Shown here in pieces: positions 1-8,664 of a DNA stretch of 48,870 nt (within the stretch, counting starts at the first letter, position 1; every line of letters starts with the position of its first letter). Under the pieces are notes generated by a model. The model was not told the origin of the DNA, ran no database searches, and was given only the letters and a program-made list of their open reading frames with translations. The translations under genes were made by a program, and so were the position numbers. The DNA comes from Aeriscardovia sp. GTDB lineage: Bacteria; Actinomycetota; Actinomycetes; Actinomycetales; Bifidobacteriaceae. The stretch is from the NCBI GenBank assembly GCA_017386585.1, contig JAFNPO010000100.1:1-48870 (forward strand), given 5' to 3'.

Positions 1-1614
<1,614 letters not shown>

Positions 1615-1618
<4 letters not shown>

Positions 1619-1956
1619 GCCACCTCCTATTTTTCCCCGTCTACGCCTTCCTCCTGCTCTACGCACTGTGGGTGTTTTTCCTCGCGGTCATGTCGCTCAA
1701 GCGCGCCAAGGACGCCGGCACGCTGACCTTTTGGAACAAAATGTTCGGATACCCAGTGCTGTTCGTCGGGCTGCTATTGGACTTTCTGGCAAACACCTTG
1801 GTGCTCACGGTACTTCTGGGTGAACTGCCGCGCGAGGGAACTGTCACCGCCCGACTGAAGCGCCACAACGAGACAAGCACCGGCTGGCGCAAGGCTGTCG
1901 CCGTTTGGGCGGAACAGCACCTCGACCAGTTCGACCCGAGCGGCGATCACATCTGA
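1615..1956 (+). CDS. Small membrane protein, two predicted TM helices
   Basis: 113 residues with hydrophobic segments at about 4-26 and 46-69, a basic loop between them (SLKRAKDAG) and a soluble, charged C-terminus. The start overlaps the previous stop as ATGA. It is the first of three consecutive small membrane proteins between the fibre and the capsid genes. A holin or antiholin is possible because small membrane proteins near late genes often are, but the endolysin and spanins lie about 20 kb downstream. The family is not recognised. Confidence 0.7.
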
Positions 1957-2009
1957 TCCGAAACCAGCCCGCAGTCCACCAGCACATTTTCCGACGACAA
2001 TCGCCACCC

Positions 2010-2411
2010 ATGCGACATCTAGACCCCACTGCGGCCTTCACCGTGCTGCTGGCCTCCATCTTTGGGGCTCAACTCAGTGCGGTGATTGGCCCCTACGCCG
2101 TCATCATCCTTGCAGCTACCACGGGGGCTGGCTGGGGCCTTGGGCGCTGCCCGCCGATGACCCGCGCGCAGGGCCTCTGGTACTTTTTGAAACTCAATTG
2201 CACCGCTTTGTTGGTTACAGTACCGATTGCATCCGGTGTTCAGCATATGCTCGGCTGGCAAGAGGCCAACTGGCTCCTGGTCCCCGTCGGCCTCCTGGTT
2301 GGCGGTGTCGGCAATAGCTGGCCCAAGGTCGGCGAGTGGTTCGTGACCTGGCTGGGTCGCCTGCTGGAGAAGCGCACCGGCACCGAGCAACCACCGAAAA
2401 AGGACGACTGA
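2010..2411 (+). CDS. Small membrane protein, holin candidate
   Basis: 133 residues from the ATG at 2010 (MRHLDPTAAF). An in-frame start at 1905 lies inside the preceding gene and adds only an unlikely Arg/Pro-rich stretch. Three or four hydrophobic segments (about 8-27, 28-45, 57-78, 86-102) are followed by an amphipathic segment and a charged tail ending KRTGTEQPPKKDD. Short size, several TM helices and a basic, polar C-terminus are usual for holins. The interval from 1957 to 2009 has no gene. The call rests on topology and context rather than on a recognised family. Confidence 0.6.
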   Translation: MRHLDPTAAFTVLLASIFGAQLSAVIGPYAVIILAATTGAGWGLGRCPPMTRAQGLWYFLKLNCTALLVTVPIASGVQHMLGWQEANWLLVPVGLLVGGVGNSWPKVGEWFVTWLGRLLEKRTGTEQPPKKDD

Positions 2412-2412
2412 G

Positions 2413-2712
2413 ATGAATTCCCACCTCTGGGCCCTGCTGAACACGGTCGTCTGCGGGGCGATCATGGTTGTCTGCATCTGCCGCTTGTCGGTCATGCACG
2501 TAGGCATTCGCAAGCTCGTCCGTCTCAAATACACCCTGCTGCTGTCCGGCGCCTGCGCATACGGATTTCAGCCGTTCATCTTCGGCACATGGCCCACGCC
2601 CGCAGGTATGTTTTTCGTGGTCACGGTGTTTGTCGGGCTGCTCACCAGCTCGCACCGCTGGCGCCGCGCCGCCCCCATCGAGACCGAAACACGTCCTGCC
2701 GAACTGGCCTGA
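2413..2712 (+). CDS. Small membrane protein, three hydrophobic segments
   Basis: 99 residues, starting one base after the previous stop. Hydrophobic segments lie at about 5-23, 40-58 and 61-80, with basic residues between the first two (RKLVRLK) and a short polar tail. With its two neighbours it forms a cluster of small membrane proteins that may hold the holin and antiholin. The family is not recognised. Confidence 0.65.
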   Translation: MNSHLWALLNTVVCGAIMVVCICRLSVMHVGIRKLVRLKYTLLLSGACAYGFQPFIFGTWPTPAGMFFVVTVFVGLLTSSHRWRRAAPIETETRPAELA

Positions 2713-2719
2713 GAGCGTC

Positions 2720-2742
2720 GTCCGAAATTGTGCCGCAGAGGT
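2720..2742. repeat. Copy 1 of an exact 23-bp intergenic repeat
   Basis: A 23-bp sequence that begins GTCCGAAATTG and ends CCGCAGAGGT occurs here and, identically, at 7033-7055. Both copies sit within about 10 bp after the stop codon of the upstream gene and upstream of a highly expressed structural module (here the protease and capsid genes). It has no clear paired -35/-10 boxes. It may be a late promoter element, a processing or antitermination site, or a module-boundary linker. Confidence 0.8.
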
Positions 2743-2792
2743 GAATAACGCAGGGATCAACACAATGCGCAGCATTCAGCAAAGGACTGCGC

Positions 2793-3854
2793 ATGCGCCC
2801 CTGTTTCAAATTCACAGCCAAGGCGGGTAAAAAGCCCGCGGTCTTGGCGCTAGACGAGGAAATCGGCTTCTGGGGCACCCAGGCCAAAGATTTCCGTGCC
2901 CAACTGGATGCTGTCGAAGGCAACGAACTGGTGGTCGAGATCAACTCGATTGGCGGTGACGTGATGGCCGGCCTGGGCATCTACAACATGCTGCGCTCCT
3001 GGGCCAAGGACGGCAAGACCGTCACCACCCGCGTGACCGGCATCGCAGCCAGCATCGCCTCGATCATCGCCCTCGCAGGCGACAAGCGCGAGATGCCCAA
3101 GAACACGTTCGCCATGGTGCACCAGGCTTCGACCATCGCAGCCGGCACCTCGGAAGACATGCGCGACGCGGCCAACTGGCTGGACAAGGTGGACGGCTCT
3201 CTGCGCAACATCTACATGGACCGCATGGGTGCTGACGAAGCCAAGGCCGCCGAAATCATGGCGAAGGACACGTACCTGACCGCTGACGAATGCCTGGACC
3301 TGGGCTTCGCCACTGCGCTTCTGGACGACATCCGCGCCACGGCCAAGTTCGACCTGGCCCGCGCCGACCTGCCCGCCAACGTGGCTGCGATCTTCAAGGC
3401 GGAAGCCGACCCAGTGGTTGACCCCGTTGTTGACCCTGTGATCGACTCTGTGATCGACCCTGTGATCGACCCCGCGGTGCCAGACACCCCCGTCGCCAAG
3501 CAGATCGAAGCCCTGGCAATCACCGCTGGCCTGCAGGCCTACGCCGCTACGTTCGCAGTGGCCTGCACCTCGCTGGACGAAGCCAAGACCCGCATCACTG
3601 CGGCCAAGGAAATTGTGGCGCTCTGCGCCGTTGCCAAGCGCCCGGACGATGCCGCCAAGGCCATCCGCGCCAACCAGTCCGTAGAGGACGTGCGCGCCGC
3701 GCTGATCAAGGCAATGGCCGAGGCCGATGAGCACACCAACAACGCGCCTCCGGCGCGTGGGTCCCAAACCGCCGGCCAGTCCGGGGTGTTGTCGGCGAAA
3801 GCCGTCTACGAAAAGCGTGCGGCACGCAAGCAAAACTCTCGCAAAGGAAACTGA
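2793..3854 (+). CDS. ClpP-like prohead protease with C-terminal extension
   Basis: 353 residues; the ATG is preceded by AAAGGA. Residues 1-190 have the ClpP fold signature. The nucleophile is Ser87 in GIAASIAS, the histidine is His110 in MVHQ, and Asp159 in KDTYLTADE is the likely third residue. Residues 206-229 are six DPVV/DPVI-type hinges encoded by 12-bp repeats. The remaining 120 residues are Ala-rich and helical, ending in a basic tail. In lambda-like phages such a protein cleaves the scaffold and itself during prohead maturation. The extension may act as the scaffold, since no separate scaffold gene is visible before the capsid gene. The usual upstream portal gene is missing. Confidence 0.9.
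   Translation: MRPCFKFTAKAGKKPAVLALDEEIGFWGTQAKDFRAQLDAVEGNELVVEINSIGGDVMAGLGIYNMLRSWAKDGKTVTTRVTGIAASIASIIALAGDKREMPKNTFAMVHQASTIAAGTSEDMRDAANWLDKVDGSLRNIYMDRMGADEAKAAEIMAKDTYLTADECLDLGFATALLDDIRATAKFDLARADLPANVAAIFKAEADPVVDPVVDPVIDSVIDPVIDPAVPDTPVAKQIEALAITAGLQAYAATFAVACTSLDEAKTRITAAKEIVALCAVAKRPDDAAKAIRANQSVEDVRAALIKAMAEADEHTNNAPPARGSQTAGQSGVLSAKAVYEKRAARKQNSRKGN
3408..3479 (+). repeat. 12-bp tandem repeat encoding Asp-Pro-Val-Val/Ile hinges
   Basis: Six in-frame units of the type GACCCTGTGATC lie inside the protease gene. They encode a flexible acidic Pro-rich linker between the protease domain and the helical C-terminal extension. The unit length keeps the frame, so copy number can vary without breaking the protein. 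Confidence 0.9.
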
Positions 3855-3856
3855 CC

Positions 3857-4510
3857 ATGGCAACCTCTCTTCTCTCCACGCCGCGCGTCAAAGCGGTGAT
3901 CATTTCGGAAGCGTCCAACCAGCGCAGCCGTGAAAACATCGTCGTGACCCAATCGGGCACCGCGCTGGCCTCCGGCACCCTGCTGACCCGCTCGGGCGAC
4001 GCAGGCGAGGGCACCTTCGCCATGGACGCCGGCGCAACTGGCAACCCCACGGCGGGCACTATCACTGTCGGCGCTGCGGCCATCCCCGGCGTCTACGTGA
4101 TCGAGTTCACCGCAGCCACCAAGTTCACGGTGGAAGACCCTGAAGGCAAGACCGTCGGCACCGGCACGCTGGGTGCCGCCTTCAGCAAGGGTGGCGTCGG
4201 CGTCACGCTGACAGCAGGCGCAACCCCCGCAGTGGCTGGCGACACCGCGACCATCACCGTGGCTGCAGGCTCCGGCAAGTACATCGCCTACACCGCCAAC
4301 GGCGCCGCAGGCCCCGCTGACGCGGTGCTCTACAACTGGCTGCCCGCCAAGACCGGCGACTCCGACGCAGTGGGCTTCGTGCGCGACGCCGAGCTGAACC
4401 GCTTCGAACTCACGGGTCTCGACGCGGCAGGCCAGACCGACCTGGCGAAGAAAGGTCTGATCGTGCGCGGCACGGCTGGCCTGCCAACCGTTTCCACCCC
4501 GGCTCTCTGA
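3857..4510 (+). CDS. Head decoration protein
   Basis: 217 residues, starting two bases after the protease stop. The N- and C-terminal parts match the lambda gpD-type decoration fold (SRENIVVTQSGTALASGTLL near the start, GFVRDAELNRFELTGLD near the end). Between them lies an inserted Gly/Thr-rich beta domain of about 90 residues (GNPTAGTITVGAAAIPGVY to GDTATITVAAG) that is often seen in larger phage decoration proteins. It should bind as trimers on the expanded capsid and stabilise it. The position between protease and major capsid protein is the lambda order. Confidence 0.88.
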   Translation: MATSLLSTPRVKAVIISEASNQRSRENIVVTQSGTALASGTLLTRSGDAGEGTFAMDAGATGNPTAGTITVGAAAIPGVYVIEFTAATKFTVEDPEGKTVGTGTLGAAFSKGGVGVTLTAGATPAVAGDTATITVAAGSGKYIAYTANGAAGPADAVLYNWLPAKTGDSDAVGFVRDAELNRFELTGLDAAGQTDLAKKGLIVRGTAGLPTVSTPAL

Positions 4511-4544
4511 GCCTTTCATCTCTCGACTCAGGAGCACAAGAAAC

Positions 4545-5555
4545 ATGGCAACCCTCGACATTTTCCAGGACGATGCGTTCAGCGTTACGTCTCTGTCCAG
4601 CACCATCACGGACATTCCCGACGTGCCCACCAAACTGGGCGACAAGGGTCTGTTCCAAGAGGAAGGCATCTCGACCACTTCGTTCATGATCGAACGCCAA
4701 GGGTCGAGCATCAAGCTGCTGCCCACCGCCCCCCGCGGCGGTGTGCGTGAGCCTGTCGCCCTCGGCCCTCGCAAGCTGATCCCTCTGCACGCTCTGCACA
4801 TCCCCGCCTCATGGTCGGTGCTCGCAGACGAAGTGCAAGGCATCCGCGCCTACGGCAGCGAGACCGAAGTCGAGCAGGCAGCCACACTGGTGCAGCGCAA
4901 GCTCGCCAACGTGCGTGCCAGCATGGACCTGACCCACGAGAACATGCGCGTCGGCGCACTCAAGGGTCTGGTGACCGACGCCGACGGCTCCACGCTGCTC
5001 GACGTGTACGACGCCTTCGGCATGACCCAGCAGACCCAGTTCTGGAACATCGCTGTGGCCGCCAACGGCGACCCCAAGGCTTCGATCATCACCCTCAAGT
5101 CGATGATCCGCGCCAAGATGGGTGGTCGCTCCTTCGGTCGCATCCGCGTGATCTGCTCGCTGGGCTTCTTCACCCCCCTGGTGCAGAACACCAAGATGAT
5201 CAAGGCGTGGGAACTGTGGAACCAAGGCGCCTACCTGCGCACCGACCAGGTGAACGGTGGCGACTTCGAGTTCGCAGGCGTGATCTTCGAGGTCTACGAC
5301 GGCGGCACCTCGGCCGGCGACTTCATCGCTGACGGTATCGCCTACGCCTACCCCGAAGGTGTCCCCGGCATGTTCCAGTCCAAGTTCGCACCTGCGGACT
5401 ACATGGAGACGGTGAACACGCAGGGCCTGCCGTTCTACGCCAAGCAGGAAGCGATGCCTTTCAACAAGGGCATCATCGGCGAGGCGCAGTCCAACCCGAT
5501 CCACTTCAACTCGTTGCCCGAGGCAGTCATCAAGCTGTCTGTGGCCGCGAGCTAA
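4545..5555 (+). CDS. Major capsid protein, lambda gpE family
   Basis: 336 residues, close to lambda gpE (341). A clear ribosome site (CAGGAG) lies 11 bases before the ATG. Family features I recognise are the N-terminal FSVTSLSSTITDIPDVPTKL, the RGGVREPVALG segment after the Ile-rich strand, and the C-terminal AYPEGVPGMFQSKFAPADYM. It is an HK97-fold subunit forming the icosahedral shell. It comes directly after the decoration protein, and the next gene starts one base after its stop. Confidence 0.93.
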   Translation: MATLDIFQDDAFSVTSLSSTITDIPDVPTKLGDKGLFQEEGISTTSFMIERQGSSIKLLPTAPRGGVREPVALGPRKLIPLHALHIPASWSVLADEVQGIRAYGSETEVEQAATLVQRKLANVRASMDLTHENMRVGALKGLVTDADGSTLLDVYDAFGMTQQTQFWNIAVAANGDPKASIITLKSMIRAKMGGRSFGRIRVICSLGFFTPLVQNTKMIKAWELWNQGAYLRTDQVNGGDFEFAGVIFEVYDGGTSAGDFIADGIAYAYPEGVPGMFQSKFAPADYMETVNTQGLPFYAKQEAMPFNKGIIGEAQSNPIHFNSLPEAVIKLSVAAS

Positions 5556-5885
5556 ATGGCAAGCGTCTTCGGGCGCATGACGGAGAGCGTCCTTTCCCTG
5601 CTGGGCGAGGACGCTCTTTTACGTGGTGCGGTCCCCTGCAAAGTGAACATCGAGCACGACGTGCAGCTCGTCGGTATGGACGCCGAGCGCGCACAGAGCC
5701 GGGGCGACCTGGTGACCAACAGCGACGTGATCACCCTCGCTAAACGGCACAACCCCAAAGGCGGGGACTCTCTGAAATTCACGGGAACCGGGCCCCACGC
5801 GGGCCGCTCGTTCCGCCTCGAAACCATGATCGAGGACAACGGCTACTCCCGCCGCTACATCGTCATTGAGACGACGGTGCCATGA
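5556..5885 (+). CDS. Head-tail joining protein (lambda gpFII-like)
   Basis: 109 residues, with the ATG directly abutting the capsid stop. Size, position and beta-rich C-terminus (GTGPHAGRSFRLETMIEDNG) match the lambda FII type of head completion protein that provides the attachment site for the tail. The sequence is only moderately similar to what I remember of that family, so the call leans on gene order. Confidence 0.65.
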   Translation: MASVFGRMTESVLSLLGEDALLRGAVPCKVNIEHDVQLVGMDAERAQSRGDLVTNSDVITLAKRHNPKGGDSLKFTGTGPHAGRSFRLETMIEDNGYSRRYIVIETTVP

Positions 5886-6541
5886 CCAAAGCCCGCGACT
5901 ACACGCTCAAGATCGACGCCTCCCAGGTAGTGAAACTGGGAGAACGACTCGCGCAGGCCAGCGGCGAAGAGATTGGCCGCGCGTCCGTCACCGCTTTGAA
6001 CGAGGTGGTGGACCGCACATACGATCTGGCGCGCGACCGGATGATCGCCGGTATCAACCTGTCCGACGATTATCTGCGGCGTCGAATGACGCTCCAGCGC
6101 GCCACACCCGGCAAGCCGGTGGCGTCGATCACGGCCAGCGGTGCGCGCAACGCAACCACCGTGCTCGGGCGCTACGACGCCAAGCCGGTGATCGTAGCGA
6201 ACAACAAAGGGCGGCCCGGAAAGGGCAACAAGGCCCTTGGCATCCCGTCGGGCCAGAAGCAGGTCGGTGTCACCGTTGAGGTGACCCGTGGGCAAACGAG
6301 TGACGGGTTTGTACCGCGCGGTTTCCTACTCCCGCTGAACCGAGGCACCGAGTCCGGTGGCAACGGCTTCGGCGTTTTCGCGCGTTCGCGCGACGGCAAG
6401 TTGCGCCACCGCTACGGCCCGTCCGTGTATCAACTGTTCGCCTACCAGGTCGAGCGCATCGTGAACGATGTGACCGACGACCTGGAAGACACCCTCGCCG
6501 CACAGGTTGACCTGGCGCTGCAGAAAGCCATCGAACCATGA
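5882..6541 (+). CDS. Minor tail protein Z-like
   Basis: 219 residues; the ATG overlaps the previous stop (ATGA). Lambda gpZ (192 residues) has the same position and pattern: an N-terminal helix pair with RASVTALNEVVDRTYDLARDRM, a basic middle rich in Gly/Lys (NNKGRPGKGNKALG), and a conserved RYGPSVYQLFAYQ segment near the end. GpZ-like proteins are needed for correct tail completion and head-tail joining. Confidence 0.75.
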   Translation: MTKARDYTLKIDASQVVKLGERLAQASGEEIGRASVTALNEVVDRTYDLARDRMIAGINLSDDYLRRRMTLQRATPGKPVASITASGARNATTVLGRYDAKPVIVANNKGRPGKGNKALGIPSGQKQVGVTVEVTRGQTSDGFVPRGFLLPLNRGTESGGNGFGVFARSRDGKLRHRYGPSVYQLFAYQVERIVNDVTDDLEDTLAAQVDLALQKAIEP

Positions 6542-7032
6542 CCGCCACCCCCGCCATCTTCAAGAAGTCCTCCGACATCGCCGAGTATCTGACCACGGTA
6601 CTGCAGGGCGTCACCAAGGCCAACGGCTACAAGACCGACCTCGGCACCACGGTGTACCGGGGCCGCCTGAAGCACGATGAGGACCGTGTGCCCTACGCCG
6701 TGCTTATCGAGGGTGAGGACCGCCCGCAGGAGAACGACGGCGGCCGACTGGACATCACCCTGGAGCAAGACTTCGTACTCGGCGCCTACGTGCACTGCAA
6801 CGTGGACAACCCGAACGATGCCGCGCACGACGCGATCAAGGACATCAAGAAGGCGGTGTTCTCCAGCGACCTGGCCCGACGACCGATTGCCGGTGCGCGC
6901 GGGGCCAACGGCCGCGTAGCGAAGTTGAGCTACCGGGGGAAGGACATCGGCCCCCGCGCCGATGGCAAGAACATTGTGTTCGCCGTCGTGCACATCACGG
7001 TGGTGTTCGCCGAGAACCTGCTGGAAGCCTGA
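6538..7032 (+). CDS. Tail terminator protein (lambda gpU-like)
   Basis: 164 residues, ATGA overlap with the previous gene. Lambda gpU occupies this place, caps the tail tube and binds the head. Visible features are an alternating alpha/beta pattern with RVPYAVLIEGEDRP, a long helix (DAAHDAIKDIKKAVFS) and a C-terminal strand (VFAVVHITVVFAENL). Assignment is from order, size and fold pattern. The second copy of the 23-bp repeat follows the stop immediately. Confidence 0.65.
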   Translation: MTATPAIFKKSSDIAEYLTTVLQGVTKANGYKTDLGTTVYRGRLKHDEDRVPYAVLIEGEDRPQENDGGRLDITLEQDFVLGAYVHCNVDNPNDAAHDAIKDIKKAVFSSDLARRPIAGARGANGRVAKLSYRGKDIGPRADGKNIVFAVVHITVVFAENLLEA

Positions 7033-7055
7033 GTCCGAAATTGTGCCGCAGAGGT
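7033..7055. repeat. Copy 2 of the exact 23-bp intergenic repeat
   Basis: Identical to 2720-2742 over 23 bp; the flanks differ completely. It begins on the first base after the TGA of the tail terminator gene and lies 84 bp before the tail tube start. The downstream gene encodes one of the most abundant virion proteins, as does the module after copy 1. Confidence 0.8.
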
Positions 7056-7138
7056 CGATTCGCCCTGTGCGATGACACTGCGAGCGTTGTAATCCGATCT
7101 TGCCGTGAGTGCGGCATGACATTCTCAAGGAGTTTCTC

Positions 7139-7900
7139 ATGGCAGCACGCAGCTTCAATGGCGCTGGCGACGTTTACTTTAACCGTATGGTGGACGGCGT
7201 AAAGCAAGGTCTTGTCGGGCCGATCTACGCCGACAGTCTCTCGATCACCCCCAGCGTCGAAACGATCCAATCGACCAGCAAGGGCCGGTATGACTATGGT
7301 CAGGTGCTGGAGAGCGTGAACATCGCCCAACCGTCTGAGTTCTCCATGGCGCTTAAGGAAGTTACCGGCGACATCTTGACCATGGCCTTCCTCGGAACCT
7401 CTGCCGCGTTCACCGAAGCCTCCGGCACGCTGACGGGCTACGACCTGACTGTCACACAGGTGGGCACATGGCTCCCCATCGGCAAAAAGAATCTCGCCAC
7501 ACTGGTTACCGTTGAAGACGCGGCCACTGGTGGCGCCACGCTGATCGAAGGCACCGACTACAAACTGAACCGCCCCATGGGCTGGATCATGGCGCTGGCC
7601 GGGGGCGCTCTGGCGGTAAACGACCACGTTTTCATTACCTGCGCACATAGCGGTGCCACGGGCACGAACGTTAAGGGCTCCACCCGCACAGAAGTTCGCG
7701 TTGAAATCATTTTCGACGGTATCAACCAAGCTGACGGCACCCAGTGCACGGCAACGATCTGGGAAGCCATCCTGGCGCCAGACAGCGAGTTTGACTTCCT
7801 GGCGGATGACTTCGGGAACGTAAACCTGACGGGGACACTGAAGACCCCGGTCGGCAAGGACGCTCCGTACGAGGTGTTGATCCAAGACCCCGTGGCCTAA
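7139..7900 (+). CDS. Major tail tube protein
   Basis: 253 residues from the ATG at 7139, which has a strong AAGGAG six bases upstream; an in-frame ATG at 7109 lacks one. The position (after the terminator, before the tape measure) is that of lambda gpV. The protein is beta-rich, with FNGAGDVYFNRM near the start and a second domain with an Ig-like pattern (TVEDAATGGATLIEGTDYKL). It polymerises as hexamer rings around the tape measure. A strong terminator follows, so the gene may be transcribed at a higher level than the rest of the operon. Confidence 0.85.
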   Translation: MAARSFNGAGDVYFNRMVDGVKQGLVGPIYADSLSITPSVETIQSTSKGRYDYGQVLESVNIAQPSEFSMALKEVTGDILTMAFLGTSAAFTEASGTLTGYDLTVTQVGTWLPIGKKNLATLVTVEDAATGGATLIEGTDYKLNRPMGWIMALAGGALAVNDHVFITCAHSGATGTNVKGSTRTEVRVEIIFDGINQADGTQCTATIWEAILAPDSEFDFLADDFGNVNLTGTLKTPVGKDAPYEVLIQDPVA

Positions 7901-7933
7901 GCACTGCTGGTGTGGCGGGCCCGCCCGCAGCCC

Positions 7934-7969
7934 AAACCCGCCACGCGCCTTCAGCCTGGCGGGTTTTTT
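7934..7969 (+). terminator. Intrinsic terminator after the tail tube gene
   Basis: A perfect 10-bp inverted repeat (AAACCCGCCA and TGGCGGGTTT) with a 13-base loop is followed by six T. This is a textbook rho-independent terminator 34 bases after the tail tube stop, upstream of the HNH gene. If it works fully, the tape measure and tail-tip genes need readthrough, antitermination or another promoter. Confidence 0.85.
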
Positions 7970-7984
7970 CATTCAAGGATCGTC

Positions 7985-8656
7985 ATGCATAAATGCACCC
8001 GATGCGGGTTGACCAAGACCCCTAGTGAATTCTACAAAGCCACCAAGAATCCTTCGGGCCTGCAGTCCCGGTGCAAAGAGTGTTCGAAGGCGACAAACCG
8101 CGAGTGGATGGCGAAGCACCCGGAAAAAGCTGCGGAGTACACCAAGCGGTACGAAGAGAACAACGCCGAGCGTCGCAAAGAACTCCGCGCGATCAGTCGC
8201 GCGGCGTATGCCCCGCGTCGTCTTGAACTGGGACGCGCGCTGGAAGAGAAAAACCGCGCGAAGCGCAAGGCACAGGCCGACGCCCGTCGCGCGTCGATGC
8301 TTGATCGCCATAATGAAAAGTCGCGCCGTTGGCGCGCCGCGAACTTGGAAAAGTCCAAGGCCATCTTCAAGAAGTGGCGGGACGCCAACCCGGGCGTGAT
8401 GGCGATGCATTCGGCGAAATGGCGCGCGGCCCTTTTGCAAGCAACCCCAACATGGGCCGACCAAAAGAAGATCGCGGAATTCTATGAGGCCGCCGACGGC
8501 CTGAGCATGCTCACTGGGGAGTGGTATCACGTGGACCACATCGTACCGCTGCAAGGTAAGACGGTGCGCGGCCTGCACTGCGAAGCCAACCTCCAAGTCC
8601 TGCCTGAAGCCGAGAACATCCGCAAAGGCAACCGCCACTGGCCTGACCAGCCCTGA
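7985..8656 (+). CDS. HNH endonuclease with N-terminal zinc finger
   Basis: 223 residues from the ATG at 7985; an earlier in-frame start lies upstream of the terminator and is unlikely. The N-terminus has a four-Cys zinc site (Cys4, Cys7, Cys30, Cys33). The middle is a long basic helical region with NPEK- and NPG-type turns. The C-terminus has an HNH core (HVDHIVPLQG, then NLQVLPEAENIRKGNR). Such free-standing HNH genes are usually mobile endonucleases. It fills the slot between tail tube and tape measure where the frameshifted tail assembly chaperones normally lie, and no chaperone gene is seen. Confidence 0.85.
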   Translation: MHKCTRCGLTKTPSEFYKATKNPSGLQSRCKECSKATNREWMAKHPEKAAEYTKRYEENNAERRKELRAISRAAYAPRRLELGRALEEKNRAKRKAQADARRASMLDRHNEKSRRWRAANLEKSKAIFKKWRDANPGVMAMHSAKWRAALLQATPTWADQKKIAEFYEAADGLSMLTGEWYHVDHIVPLQGKTVRGLHCEANLQVLPEAENIRKGNRHWPDQP

Positions 8657-8664
8657 AAGACACC

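Noticed and set aside
2850..3863. Minus-strand open frame of 337 codons
   Set aside because: Antisense shadow of the prohead protease, with repetitive VDHRVDHRV text that only mirrors the 12-bp hinge repeats.
7901..8664. Programmed frameshift for tail chaperones
   Set aside because: I looked for a slippery run with two overlapping frames between tail tube and tape measure; only the terminator and the HNH gene are there.
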